Shown in pieces: positions 1-10,509 of a stretch of 64,000 nucleotides of DNA (within the stretch, counting starts at the first letter, position 1; every line of letters begins with the position of its first letter). The translations under genes were made by a program, and so were the position numbers. The DNA lies in contig JACAXG010000169.1 in NCBI GenBank assembly GCA_018881555.1, forward strand, positions 190,201 through 254,200, in the 5' to 3' direction. Source of the DNA: Amblyornis subalaris (taxonomy: Eukaryota > Chordata > Aves > Passeriformes > Ptilonorhynchidae). The notes beneath the pieces were generated by a model, which did no database searches, was not told the DNA's origin, and saw only the letters and a list, made by a program, of their open reading frames with translations.

Positions 1-1937
1 AACACCTTCCCTTCTCTTCAGGCTCTGTTCCTGCTGGAACTGGGTTTGCATAAATCTGTGANGGTGCCTCCAAGGCTCTGATAACTGCTGGAAACCACTG
101 TGTGAAGCTGTGGTTACACTGGGGACATCTGGAGCAGGGCTCTGCTGTCCCCAGCCAGGACAGCTCCTGCCAACGCACCTCACCTCCCCACAGCCCTCCG
201 TGCTGGAGGCTGTCACACCCAGGTGCAACACCACAGGCTCAACATGCCTGTCCCCGGGGCATTTCTGGTGGGTGCCAGAATGGCATTGCATGGGTGTTCC
301 GCCCTGCCAGAGCCTGGAGCTGCTATCCCAGCAGGGTGAGCCCTCTCCTGAGCTCAGTCTGGAGATGTACCTGGCCCCTGGGCTGCCTGGGGATGGACAG
401 GATCTCATCCTCTGTCCTCAGCCATGCAGTTTGGAAAGGATCCAGTCACACAGGTCTATTTGTAGTTCTCTCTTCTCCTGCCCAGCTACATGCCCTTCAC
501 ATGCCCTCTGAGGCTGGGCTCCATGCCCAGCTGTCCCTTTAGAGAAGGGCTGCTCTCCCAGCAGAGCAATTATCCCACATGCCAGCAGGAACAGCCGCAT
601 CTTGGGCCCCCGACCTGAACGTTCTGTGCTTTTTGCTTTTCTTTCCTGCCATGTGGTCAGCACTGCTGGGCCACCGCAGTCCCTGCTGCCCTGGGCCGGC
701 ATGGTCAGCCCCCATGCTCTGCACCCACTGTCTTGCTGTTGTCATTGCAATTCCAGGGGAGATGAACCGAGGATGTGATGACCTAGAGAAGGCCCTGCGT
801 CCTGGGGATGGTTCTCAGTGGGATGGGGAGCTGGGCCATGCAAGATTGACTGGAGGTGCCTGGTGCGTCTCAGACCTGGGAGCTGGTGCCTGGTACCTCT
901 TGTTCATCCCTGTGATCCCTCATTTAGGGTGTTCTCCCATCCCAGACCGCCCCTGTGCTGTGTTGCTGCAGCCCTGCTTCTGGCTTGTATTCCAGGTTCC
1001 AGGATGCCAGCGCTTTTCTCCTCTTGGCAGGAATAAACTGCCTCCTGCCTTATGAGCAACACCGGGCACTGCCTAGTGCTCCCTATTCCCCCTCCCTGCC
1101 TGTTTCTGACTTTTGAAGCACTGTGAACAAAGAGCCAGTCCCAGGTGGAATGGACGGGGTTTGTCCTCCCCTCTGCAGCGTGTGGTGGTGGCTGAGCCTC
1201 TGCTCACCAGCCTGGCTCATTTCTCAGGGACACTGCAGCATGGCTGTGCCGGGGCCCCCAAACATCTCCATCCTGAGGGAATCAAGCACAGCATCTTGGC
1301 TCTGCTTCAGTGTCCCATCAGATCTCTGCCAGATCCAATGACTCCCTGTGGCTGTGATCCCAGCCTGGCGTGGCTCACCTCCGCCTGCACAGCCTGCTCT
1401 GTTCCAAGGTACAGCTGATTGAAGGCAGATGCTCCCTCCTGGAGACCCATGTGAGGGGGAAGAGTGAGGCTCACAGAATTCCTGCTTTGCTCTGCAGCTG
1501 CGTGCCACAGGGACCATGTCTTTAACTCCCCCACATTACGCAAAGAGGCAGCAGCACATGGCAGGTATCCAACCCTGGAAAAGCAGCTGTCAGGGAGCAG
1601 AGCAGGGGCTGGTGTCGTGGCCAGCACCCTGGGGGACCACATGCGCTGTGTGGCTTCCCTTAGACTCAGTGTCTCTTTGTGGNACACCAGTTTGGCAGTG
1701 GGTGCAGACACTGGGTGGAGGTGACCCCGTCCTGCCCTGCCATCCGGACACCTCTGGTTGCTCCTCCTGGGAGATGGGATCATGCTCTGGGCAGGAACAG
1801 GCAGCTGAAAGGACAGAGCCTGCGCTAGATCTGGGCTGCAGCCGTGTCTCAGGGAGTCATCAAAATCCACCCACATAAAAACACCCTTTGACTGCCTTGC
1901 CTCAGCTCTAGATGAGGGCTGGGCATGTGGACCGTTG
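1..1937. other. Non-coding stretch, no recognised gene
   Basis: No open frame here resembles a protein I know, and none shows a convincing run of splice sites in frame. An AATAAA hexamer lies near 1032, so the left end could be the 3' tail of a plus-strand transcript whose body is outside the window, but nothing else supports that. The sequence is moderately GC-rich and shows no tandem repeat or terminal-repeat structure. Confidence 0.5.
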
Positions 1938-2420
1938 AATCAGAGAATCAGAATCCCAGACAGCTTTGAGTTGGAAGTGATTAAACTTTAAAGTCCATCT
2001 TGTTCCACCCCTTGCCATGTGCAGGGACAGCTTCTACCAGACCAGGTTGCTCCAAGTCCCATCCAACCTGGCCTTGGACGCTTCCAGGGATGGGGCGGCC
2101 ACAGCTTCTCTGGGCAGCCTGTGCCAGGGCCTCACCACCCTCACAGGGAAGGATTTCTTCTTAATATACCATCTAACCCTTGAGGCCATTCCCCCTTGTC
2201 CTGTCACTCCAGGTCCTTGTCCAAAGTCCCTCTCCTGCTCTCTTGGAGCCCCCTTAGGCACTGGAAGAGGCTCTAAGGTCTCCCTGGAGCCTTCTCTCCT
2301 CCAGACTGAAAAAGTTCGACTTACTCAACCTTTCCTCATAGGAGAAATGCTCTCTCTCTCTAATCTTTGTGGCCCTCCTCTGTGGACCAGCACATCCCCA
2401 AAGCAGAAAGCCTGGGCTGT
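1938..2420 (-). mobile_element. CR1 LINE 3' fragment
   Basis: Read on the minus strand this is the conserved 3' tail of a chicken-repeat-1 element. On the plus strand it opens with tandem AATCAGAGAATCAGAATC-like octamers, the complement of the CR1 3' terminal repeat. It then runs through the family's hallmark phrases for 'lead contribution' tails (GTTGGAAG, CAACCTGGCCTTGGACGCTT, GCCTCACCACCCTCACAGG). The element is 5'-truncated, as most CR1 copies are. The inner boundary near 2420 is approximate. Confidence 0.85.
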
Positions 2421-2458
2421 TCCATAGGTACAAACAGCCCAGCATTTCACTCCCACTT

Positions 2459-2800
2459 CTCACAGAATCAGAATTAACTAGGTTGGAAAAGACCTTGGAG
2501 ATCATCAAGTCCAACCTATGACCTAAGACCACCTTATCAACTAAACCATGGCACTCGGTGCCATGTCTAGTCTTTTTTTAAACACCTCCANGGACAGTGA
2601 CTCCACCACCCGCCCCGGGCAAGCCATTCCAGTGTCCAATCACTCTGTGAAGAATTTTTTCCTAATGTCCAGCCTAAACTTCCCCCGGCACAGCTTAAGG
2701 CTGTGTCCTCTCATTCTGCCAACGGTTGCCTGGGAGAAGAGACCGACCCCCACCTGACTACACCCTCCTTTCAGGGAGCTGTAGAGAATGCTGTAGTCTC
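2459..2800 (-). mobile_element. CR1 LINE 3' fragment, second subfamily
   Basis: A second minus-strand CR1 tail starts about 40 bp after the first. Its plus-strand opening is CACAGAATCAGAATTAACTA followed by GGTTGGAAAAGACCTTGGAG and ATCATCAAGTCCAACC. This wording differs from the neighbour at 1938-2420 and matches the element at 59119, so it belongs to a different CR1 subfamily. It is 5'-truncated near 2800; that end is approximate. Confidence 0.85.
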
Positions 2801-4722
2801 GCTGCCGTCTGGCACGCTGGATATGGGGCAGGGCAGACACAGGACTCCCGCTTGCCCTGCAGCTGGATCCAGGGGACAGCGCTAAGAGTAGCAAGTCCTT
2901 TTGGCTCGGAGCCTCTCCTGAGCATGTGCCCTCCATTTCCCCTCAAGGCATCCCTGCAAGGGTCTGAGAGACCCTGCAAACCTGCCATGAGCAGCCAGGG
3001 ACACCCCATCCTTGGACATGTCCAGGCAGGCAGGTTTGGTTTATTTTGGCTACTGAAAACAACTCCTGCCCGTGAAGGAGATCTGGGGGTGTTTACAAGC
3101 ACAAGAAGACTCCAGGTAGGGACGTGGTGGCAGTAGAGATATCCCCTGGCCCTTTTCCTGAATAAAAAAACCCCCAGTTTTGATTATCTAAGTTATGAGA
3201 TCTTCCTGTCAAGAAACTGAGAGCAGGCAGGGCTGCCTGCACTGCCAGCCATGGGCATCCTGCAGCTGCCATTGGCAAGGGTCACAGCCACAGCCATGTC
3301 TTTGTGCCCACAAATGGGGACCCACAGGGCAGAGTGACACAGCGGTGACAGCCCAGTGCAAGCAGGATGTCCTAGCTGGAGCCCCTAGCCCTGAGTCCCC
3401 AGGTGTGAGCTCTTTGCTGAAGCACCAACAAAATAACAATCTTACAATTTCATCATTAAATATTTAGTATTGATGTCTTCGGAAGAGAATAATTTGGGCT
3501 TGTGAGAAACATCCTGGTGCTGATGCGCCTGCACCAATGCCAATGCCTTCTCACTGGTGGTCATGTGGCTGGTGAGTGCCAGCAGCTGCTTCTCCATGCC
3601 AGGCTGTCAGGCTTGTCCCATCAGAACAGATGGACCTGGCACCGCAGTAGCATCCCTGGCACCCCTGCATCCAGGGCAGCTGGAGGCATCTGGCTGATTC
3701 TGGGGAGGTTCTTGGTAGGTCTGCAGAAGCAGCTTCACCCCTGTAGTGTCCCACACTCTGCGCCACCCGGACACCTCTATTTGTCAGCTCCCATTTTACT
3801 TCCCTGTCCCAAATCCTAAGGGGGTTTTCCCAGCCCAGACATTTTGCACATTTTCCTTGGATGAGTAGGCTGTTGCATCACTGCCAACTCCCAGAAAGTC
3901 ATAAATCTCCTCGGCTGTCCTAAAATCAAGAAATCAGAAGGAAAAAATNAAGAAAAAAACCCACAAAAGCAGCTTTTGTAAACAATACTTTCAGGAGAGG
4001 GTGTTTATTTTTCTCCAGGGTCTTCAGCGTTCTTTGCTCCCTTTACTCAGCTTCCCATGCAGTGCCTGCCTCCAGTGGGAGCCCAGAATTATGAAACCAG
4101 AGGGGCTATGAAAAGTTAAATATTACAAAAATTGATTGAGTTTTTGGGGCTGCAAGGCTGGGAGCAGCTCATCCCACAGGATCCAACACCCCCAGGAGTG
4201 CCTCGGCTGCTTTGCATCCCGCAGGACAGCTGTGCCACGGGGTCTGAGGAGGGGCACAGCTCCCACTGTGGCTGCACCATGTCCCAGGGACAGTGAGAGT
4301 CCAAAGCCCACACACCTCCCTCTTCTGCCCCGAGCCCATCTCCGCTTCCTGTGGCTTTTCCAGGGATTTCCATTTTACTGGGGCCATGAGCTGCTTTTCC
4401 TCCTTCTGCCTTTCAGTGGGATTGGCAGGTCTCCCTGCTCACAGGATGCTGACATCCCTCAGGATNGGATGAGGGTCTGCAGAGCAGGATCCCTTCTTCC
4501 AGGTCCCCAACCCGCTGGGCCCCTCCTGCCCCTCAGTACCCGAGCTGGCACCCAGCTCCTGGTGCTGCTGGCTGAAGGCACCNGGGTGATGCCTGCAGGG
4601 CCAGGGAGCTTTCGCCCATCCTTCCAGCTGCCCGACCAGCTGCAGGGCTGAGAAATGGCCAATGTGTGCTGGTGTCAGGCTGTGACAGCCACCTCGGCAC
4701 AGGCAGACCAGTGCCACAGCTC
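2801..4722. other. Non-coding stretch, no recognised gene
   Basis: I see no recognisable coding exon, RNA gene or mobile element between the second CR1 tail and the first LTR. Short AT-rich patches occur near 3440-3470 and 4110-4140. Long frames exist on both strands but are low-complexity reads of GC-rich non-coding DNA. Confidence 0.5.
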
Positions 4723-5078
4723 TGTCGCTGTTGTCTCGGGGTCACAGCCAAATCACGACATAAGCACGATCTAAGAGTCGGTGAAAAGTGGATTTATTTA
4801 TTAATATAAAGCCTATTTTATACCTTAATGTGCTTGAATGTCATNAGGTCATTGGTCCTTTGGCCATCCACCTCTCNGGGTGATTGGCTAAGGTGCTACA
4901 ATGCCTTATTCCAAATATTTGTACATTCAGTATAATAACAAGTTCACAGGTGCACAATAAGAAGTTGCGTTAGAGAAACATCTTCGCTGTTTTTCATAGC
5001 TTCTGTGGGAAAGGACAGCTTCTCACAGGATGCAAAATGCTAGAGAATTTCTCTGCTGAAAGCTTTTCAGCATCCACA
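4723..5078 (-). mobile_element. Solo LTR of an endogenous retrovirus (minus copy)
   Basis: This 356-bp unit is the reverse complement of the LTR at 10144-10509. Shared landmarks, in minus-strand order, are a TGTGGAT start, GAAAAGCTTTCAGCAGAG, GAAAAACAGCGA, TTGTGCACCTGTGA, GAGAGGTGGATGGCCAA, GGACCAATGACC, a TATA-like box, AATAAATAA and a terminal ACAACAGCGACA. It begins TG and ends CA. The flanking hexamers CAGCTC (4717-4722) and CAGGTC (5079-5084) match at five of six bases, which suits an aged 6-bp target duplication. No gag, pol or env is next to it, so it is a solo LTR. A 6-bp duplication suggests an ERVK-like class, which is inference. Confidence 0.85.
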
Positions 5079-8000
5079 CAGGTCAACAGCTGCCGGGTGC
5101 TCCAGCACTGCCTGTGAGTGTGGTAATGACACCCTCCAGTGACAGACAGACAGGGGAACACTGCCACAGGTGCTGCTGTGCCAGCGTCCACAGTGGTGCT
5201 CCGGGAGATGCTTGGGGATTCAGGCACTGCTAGAGATATCCTCTGCCACCTGTGCACATAAGGGCACGAGCACAGTAGCCCAGCTGTGGCTGTACATGCT
5301 CACACTGTGCCAGACTGTCCTGGGCATGTGCACACGGTGCTGATGCACATGCTGTGTCCATGGTCACGCCATGGACATGCTCAGCACATGTCTATGCTCA
5401 CAGAGTGCCCATGGTCACACTGTGTCCGGGCTCACACTGTGACCGTGGTCACACCATGGATTTGCTCACACGGTGGCCATGCTCTCACCACACCAAACTG
5501 TTCCCCGCTCATTCCTGGCTCTCCAGCAAGGCAAAGAGGAAAGAGCCCTTCCATGGGCAACCAACCAACTGCTGGGACNCGATGTCCTCCCCTCCATTCC
5601 CTCCACACATCCTGGATGCATGACCACTGTTGGTGCCGCATGGTTCTTGGTGAACCCCCAAGGCAAGGCCAGAGGAGGCACCGTGTTCTGCAGCAGCCTG
5701 GGAAAAACAGGCTGGGGATAAAATTAGCTGGAGTTTTTATTACTGGGGTTTTATTTTTAAAAGCAAAGGAAAGTACATCACTGGTGGGAGAACCTCGGAG
5801 GTCTGGACCAGACTGCGGCATAGCAGCATGCCTGTGCTCTGTGGTGGATGTCCTGCTTGCCCTAGGTGGGATGTGAGGTGGAAGCTGGAAGCTGGCTGTG
5901 GGAACAGTCAGCATGGCAGCAAGGACCATGGGTGGGCTGACCCTGCTCCCCGGGGTGCAGCGGGGTGGTGCAGTGGCACAAGGGGCAGCAGGGACAGCTG
6001 AACCCTGCCAGGAGGCATCACATGGCCATAGGGTCCCTGGGAAACTCTGGTGGGAAGGACCCTTCCTGTCTGAGCAGGATGGGACCCTCCAGCCAGAGAA
6101 GATACAACTGGGAGTCTGGAAACTTGGGACAGTCCTGGAGAGATTGGAGAGGGAGGGAGCCACCAGCTCTTCCAGTGTATGAAGTGAAGGTGGGAGCCAG
6201 ATCCAACCCAGCCTAAAGCAGGCAGCTGGGGTGCTGGGGTGCAGCAGCTCCCTGATGAGGGGTGGTGCTTCTGGAGGTTTGCCTGCACTCCAAGAGAGAG
6301 GTTTTGACAAGTCCAAAGAGGAGGAATCTGTTGAAGGGTGTAAATCAGAAAATCATGGCTGGCTCTGGAAATCCCCACGGCTGAAAACAGCTGGAGACAG
6401 GGAGAGGGCTTAAGGAAGGCATCCCATATGCTTGCTGTCACCTTCCTCATCCGTGGATACTGCTGGGTGGCAGGAGGGGATGGTGGGGATATCACATCTG
6501 TGTTACTGCTGGCTGCTCCCAGGCTTATTTGCTGAGAGTGATGTCTGCCAGCCAGGAATGTGGCTGGCACAGGCTCCAGCTAGATTCTGACATGGTTATT
6601 TTTTAAACAAGTGAAACTTGCACCTGTAAGGATCTCACCTGAAAGCTTAAACCTACTGCTAGGAGTCTAAGCAAGTGCCTGGTCCCCTGGTGAGCTGCCC
6701 AGGGACTCCCAGGAGACCCCAGTTATTCCTAACACTGAAAGCATGGCTTCTCATGCAGACACCCACTGCTGAGCCACAAGACCCGGTGTCCATCCTCTCC
6801 CTGCCCTACAGGAGTGATGGTCCTGGCAGATTATTGCGAGGAGCCTGAGCAGCACCTTTAGCCTGGCACAGGGCTCAGACGCTCTTTGCCTCTGGCTGGA
6901 AGTGGCTGGGATGTGGCAGCTGCCTGGCAGCTCTGCTTGACCCTGGGCTGGGGAAGTCTCGCTGTGATTGTGACCTCACTAAACATAGGAGAACTGACTG
7001 CTGATCCCGGGGCTCGCTTCCAAAGAGGGGATGTTGGAAAGGGAAGCTGAATATTTTAGTAAGGCACATAAAGCCTTCCTGCATGACAAGGTCAGGACAG
7101 GAGGCAGTGGCAGCCAGGCAGGCTCCCAGCACCAGTTTGGCTCTCAAACCAGCCCTCAGAGGCCGAGGAAGATCCTGCCATGGGAAGGCAGAGGTGTGGG
7201 ATCCTCCACAGGCTGCAGATGGGTATCTGCTTCACCATGGACCTCCACAGGTTTCAGGACCACTGCTGCCTCTCCATGGTCATCCCCATGGGCTGCAGGG
7301 AATCTCTCTTCTGGCACCTGGACTACCTCCTCCCCTCCCTCTCTACTGAACTGGAGGTCTGCAGGGCTGTGCAATGGTTTTTACTCTCTCTTAAATACAT
7401 TATCCCAGAGGAACCCCCATTACTGCTGACGGGCTCAGCTTTGGGTGGTGATGGGTCCATCCTAGAGCCAGCTGGGTCCAACACGGGAACATCTGGTGCC
7501 TTCTCACTAAGGCACTCTACAGANCCCCACTACCCAAACCTTGCTAATGCAATCCCAAGGACACAATGTNCCCGTGGCAGGAGGGGGAGCACTGGAAGTG
7601 GGATGTGGATGCTCATCCATAGCAGCCTCTGCCCAGCTCCTGTCTGGTTGATACACACCAAGGCAGGACCATGTCCGTCCTGACAGAAGCTCCCACACCT
7701 GGGCTGGTGTCAGCTCTCCTGAAGACTCACCAGCCTGGGCAGCTTCTCCAGCACCTGGTGCAGGGGGGTTCGGGATCTGGACCTCATTGGCTGCTCCTTG
7801 GAAAGAAAACAAGTGGCTGCCGAGCACCTCTAGCAAGATTCCTGCTCCCCCATGTGCTGGCAAATTTCACACTCATGTAAGCACTATGTTTCTGTGCTGA
7901 GGGTTTAACTTCAGCCCTGCCTGGGGACTTTGGAAAGAAATCACCCCGGTAAAAAAAGTTTTTCCCCACAGCAGGGCAGTGTCTCCCTGCAGCTCCTGTC

Positions 8001-8504
8001 ATTAGCCCATGAAGCCATGATTGCTCTTCCACCTCACAAAAACTAAAATCCATCTGAAACTGGAAAATTTGCACTCAGTAGTTTCATCCAAGTCACCTGC
8101 TGAAACCTGAGAGCAGGAGGTGGGACAAGCATCCTTCCCATGCCCTCCCTAGGCATGGCCCTATCCCTGCAGGCACAGAGAAGCACCTGGACATCACTTA
8201 CAGTTTCCCGTGAATGAACCTGGGTAGGTTTTTCTTTTCCTTTTGTCCCAGGAACAAAGCACAAATGTAGCTTAAAAGGGCAGGGCCATGGCCTTCAGTG
8301 AAGCGTTAGCAGCCGTGAAGGCCTGAGATCATCCCAGGACACAGCTATTCTCCATCTCCTTTCCCCTCATGGTGACTCCATCACCTCTGCAATCTCCTTC
8401 AGCCTCAGGGATGCATTTAACTGGTGCCATCCTGGGTGAGGGTTCTGATCGCTCTGCACAGAACCTCTGTCATGGGACTGTTTCTTCAAACTATTTTGCA
8501 AAAA
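5079..8504. other. Non-coding stretch between the LTR and the next CR1
   Basis: No gene is recognised. No retroviral coding sequence is present, so this is not the interior of a provirus bounded by the two LTRs. Apart from the degenerate repeat near 5286-5490 the interval looks like unique sequence. A plus-strand stretch near 7030-7440 stays open for a while but resembles no protein family I know. Confidence 0.5.
5286..5490. repeat. Degenerate tandem repeat, TCACAC-GTG type
   Basis: Short imperfect units built on CTCACACTGTG, GTCACACCATGGA and related words repeat with slight drift across about 200 bp. The conceptual translation is a His/Thr/Val-rich repeat and is not taken as coding. Unit length is roughly 18-30 bp and irregular, so this is an old minisatellite. 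Confidence 0.55.
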
Positions 8505-9015
8505 GAACCATAGAATGGTTTGGGTGGGAAGGGACCTTAAAGCCCATCTCATCCCAACCCCTGCAATGGGCTTCCTTCCACTATCCCAGGTTGCTCCANG
8601 CCCCATCCAATCTGGCCTTGAACACTTCCAGGGATGGGGCAGCCCCCACTTCTCTGGGCACCCTGCACCAGGGCCTCACCACCCTGTCAGGGGAGAATTT
8701 CTTCCCAATATCCCATCTAACCATTGAGGCCATTCCCCCTTTTCTTGTCACTCCAGGCCCTTGTCCGAAGTCCCTCTCCAGCTCTCTTGGAGCCCCTTTA
8801 GGCCCTGGAAGAGGCTCTAAGGTCTCCCCGGAACCTTCTCCAGGTGAACAGCCCCAGCTCTCCCAGCCTGGTTCCGGAGCAGAGGGGCTCCAGCCCTCAG
8901 AGCATCTCTGTGGCCTCCTCTGGACCAGTGTTAGTGAAGGAGGGGGCTGGACCCCAGACGAGACTGAGACCCTGCCCAGAGCTGGGTGTGATGCTGTGCT
9001 CTGGGGGCTGTGGAG
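8505..9015 (-). mobile_element. CR1 LINE 3' fragment
   Basis: The plus strand opens with ACCATAGAATGGTTTGGGTG and GGAAGGGACCTTAAAG, the complement of the commonest avian CR1 3' end. It continues through CAATCTGGCCTTGAACACTT, GCCTCACCACCCTGTCAGG and CTCAGAGCATCTCTGTGGCC. At about 500 bp it is one of the three longest CR1 copies here. It is 5'-truncated, with the inner end uncertain by some tens of bases. Confidence 0.9.
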
Positions 9016-10137
9016 CCGTCCCAGACCTGCTTCATGCTGAAGCAACTTTCTTCATTTTTCAGAGGTTTGCACAAAGCCAGCTGACCTGCCTACAGTGGCC
9101 TTAAGAGACCCAAAGAGGTGTGTCTGTTTTGGGACAGGAACAGGTTCCTGCAGCCCTGGGGTGTGTCTAAGGGTGTCCCTCTGCAGCTGGAGAGATCCCT
9201 ACGCATCCTGGGGAGTATCCAGCTGCTCATCAATCACATTGGTTTGTAGCATGCGGAGGAGGAGGAAATGAATGAGGCTTCCCAGGGCTTTTTGAGATCT
9301 TCATAGCACATGATTTTCTCACTTTGCAGCTGGTGGCATCCCACAGTGAGCTCAGAAGCTTGAGTTTCTCCTCAAAGACAAAAAGTCCAGTTCTGCAGAT
9401 ATGTCCAAAAACTGAAAAGTATAACAGTGAAAATCTCTGCCAGTCATAAACGCTCTGTTTTTTTGTGTGTGTGTCAGGATTTTGGGTTATCTAGCTCCTA
9501 TCTTTGAGTTCTGAGTTATTTGAGAAAAACTTCTTAAGGAGCTGGAGGACCNTGGGGTGCACCAGGAATTCAGCAGGAGAGTTCATATGAAAGGCCCCAG
9601 GGTGGTAAATGGTGATGGAGCAGGAAGATTCAATCTGGGGACAAATGGATTTAATAAATTGATTAAAGCTGAATAATTTCCTGGCCAGGGTATGGTTCAG
9701 CTCAAGAGTAACAGGTGATTTCACTGTAGCTCTACAAAGCTCACCCCTGCTCCCATGCAGTCCCGTGGAGCCTCGGGTTTGCAGGAGGAGACAAGTCCAG
9801 CTGCTGGAGGGCTTCTTGGGAGGTGGATGTGAGGGAGTGTCTCCAGGAAAGCAAGGTCCCAGTGGTATTTGCCCAAAGTGGGAGCTGTCAGCACCTGGGA
9901 AAGATCTGCCCATTGCCCAGATGTCAGCAAGCTTGAGTCGGGATCCTGCAGGGCCTGGGCAACAGGAACAGGCAGGGATGCTAGTGGGAGGCACCCAGGG
10001 CTGAGAAGCAATATGAGAGAGGGAGGGATCCCTTGGCTGAGCCTTGGCAAAGGGTCACAGCACCTGCTCTCCCGCCCTTGTGCTGCAGTGGGTCCNTTGC
10101 TGCCAGCCCTGGAACAGGTCCTGCAGCCAGTCAGGAG
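9016..10137. other. Non-coding stretch, no recognised gene
   Basis: No exon, RNA gene or mobile element is recognised. A short TG run lies near 9463-9474. The segment ends at the left target duplication of the plus-strand LTR. Confidence 0.5.
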
Positions 10138-10143
10138 CATCCC

Positions 10144-10509
10144 TGTGGATACTGAAAAGCTTTCAGCAGAGGAATTTTCCAGCTTTCACAGTATTCTGTG
10201 AGGGCCTATGTTTTCTCACGTAAGTGATGAAAAACAGCGAGATGCTTTCCTTTAGAAAAACATTGTGCACCTGTGAGTTGTTATGCAGTATTGTTTTGGT
10301 ATCGATTAAAGAAATATTTTGAAGTGGGTGTTATGAAGGCCAGCCAATCACCCTGAGAGGTGGATGGCCAAGGGACCAATGACCTTATGGCATTCATGTG
10401 TGCTAAGGTATAAAACAGGTCTGTATATTAATAAATAATGGCGTTTTCACCCTCTCCCTGGATCGTATTTTGTGTACTGTTTTGCTCCATCCTGGACACA
10501 ACAGTGACA
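10144..10509 (+). mobile_element. Solo LTR of an endogenous retrovirus (plus copy)
   Basis: A 366-bp LTR starts TGTGGATACTG and ends ACAACAGTGACA. It is bounded by a perfect 6-bp direct repeat, CATCCC, at 10138-10143 and 10510-10515, which is the target-site duplication. Inside are CCAAT-type words (CCAATCACC, GACCAATGACC), a TATA box TATAAAA at 10409-10415 and an overlapping polyadenylation signal AATAAA at 10430-10435. These mark the U3/R part of a transcriptionally plus-oriented LTR. It pairs with the inverted copy at 4723-5078. No retroviral genes are attached. The 6-bp duplication suggests an ERVK-like class. Confidence 0.9.

Noticed and set aside
2017..2427. A 136-residue plus-strand frame with repeats at 8369-9040 and 52417-52806
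   Set aside because: The similar proteins are antisense translations of the same CR1 tail (NLALDASRDG-type phrases), not a gene family.
102..5280. Many long open frames on both strands in the left 5 kb
   Set aside because: They overlap in several frames, show low-complexity Ser/Pro/Cys/Leu composition, resemble no known family and lack coherent splice sites. Several translate CR1 tails.
5286..5876. His/Val/Thr-rich frame that looked like a repeat protein
   Set aside because: It follows a degenerate DNA repeat of TCACAC-GTG words and has no start context, splice sites or homology.
4723..10509. The two LTRs as ends of one provirus
   Set aside because: They are in opposite orientation, each has its own target-site flank, and no retroviral coding sequence lies between them.
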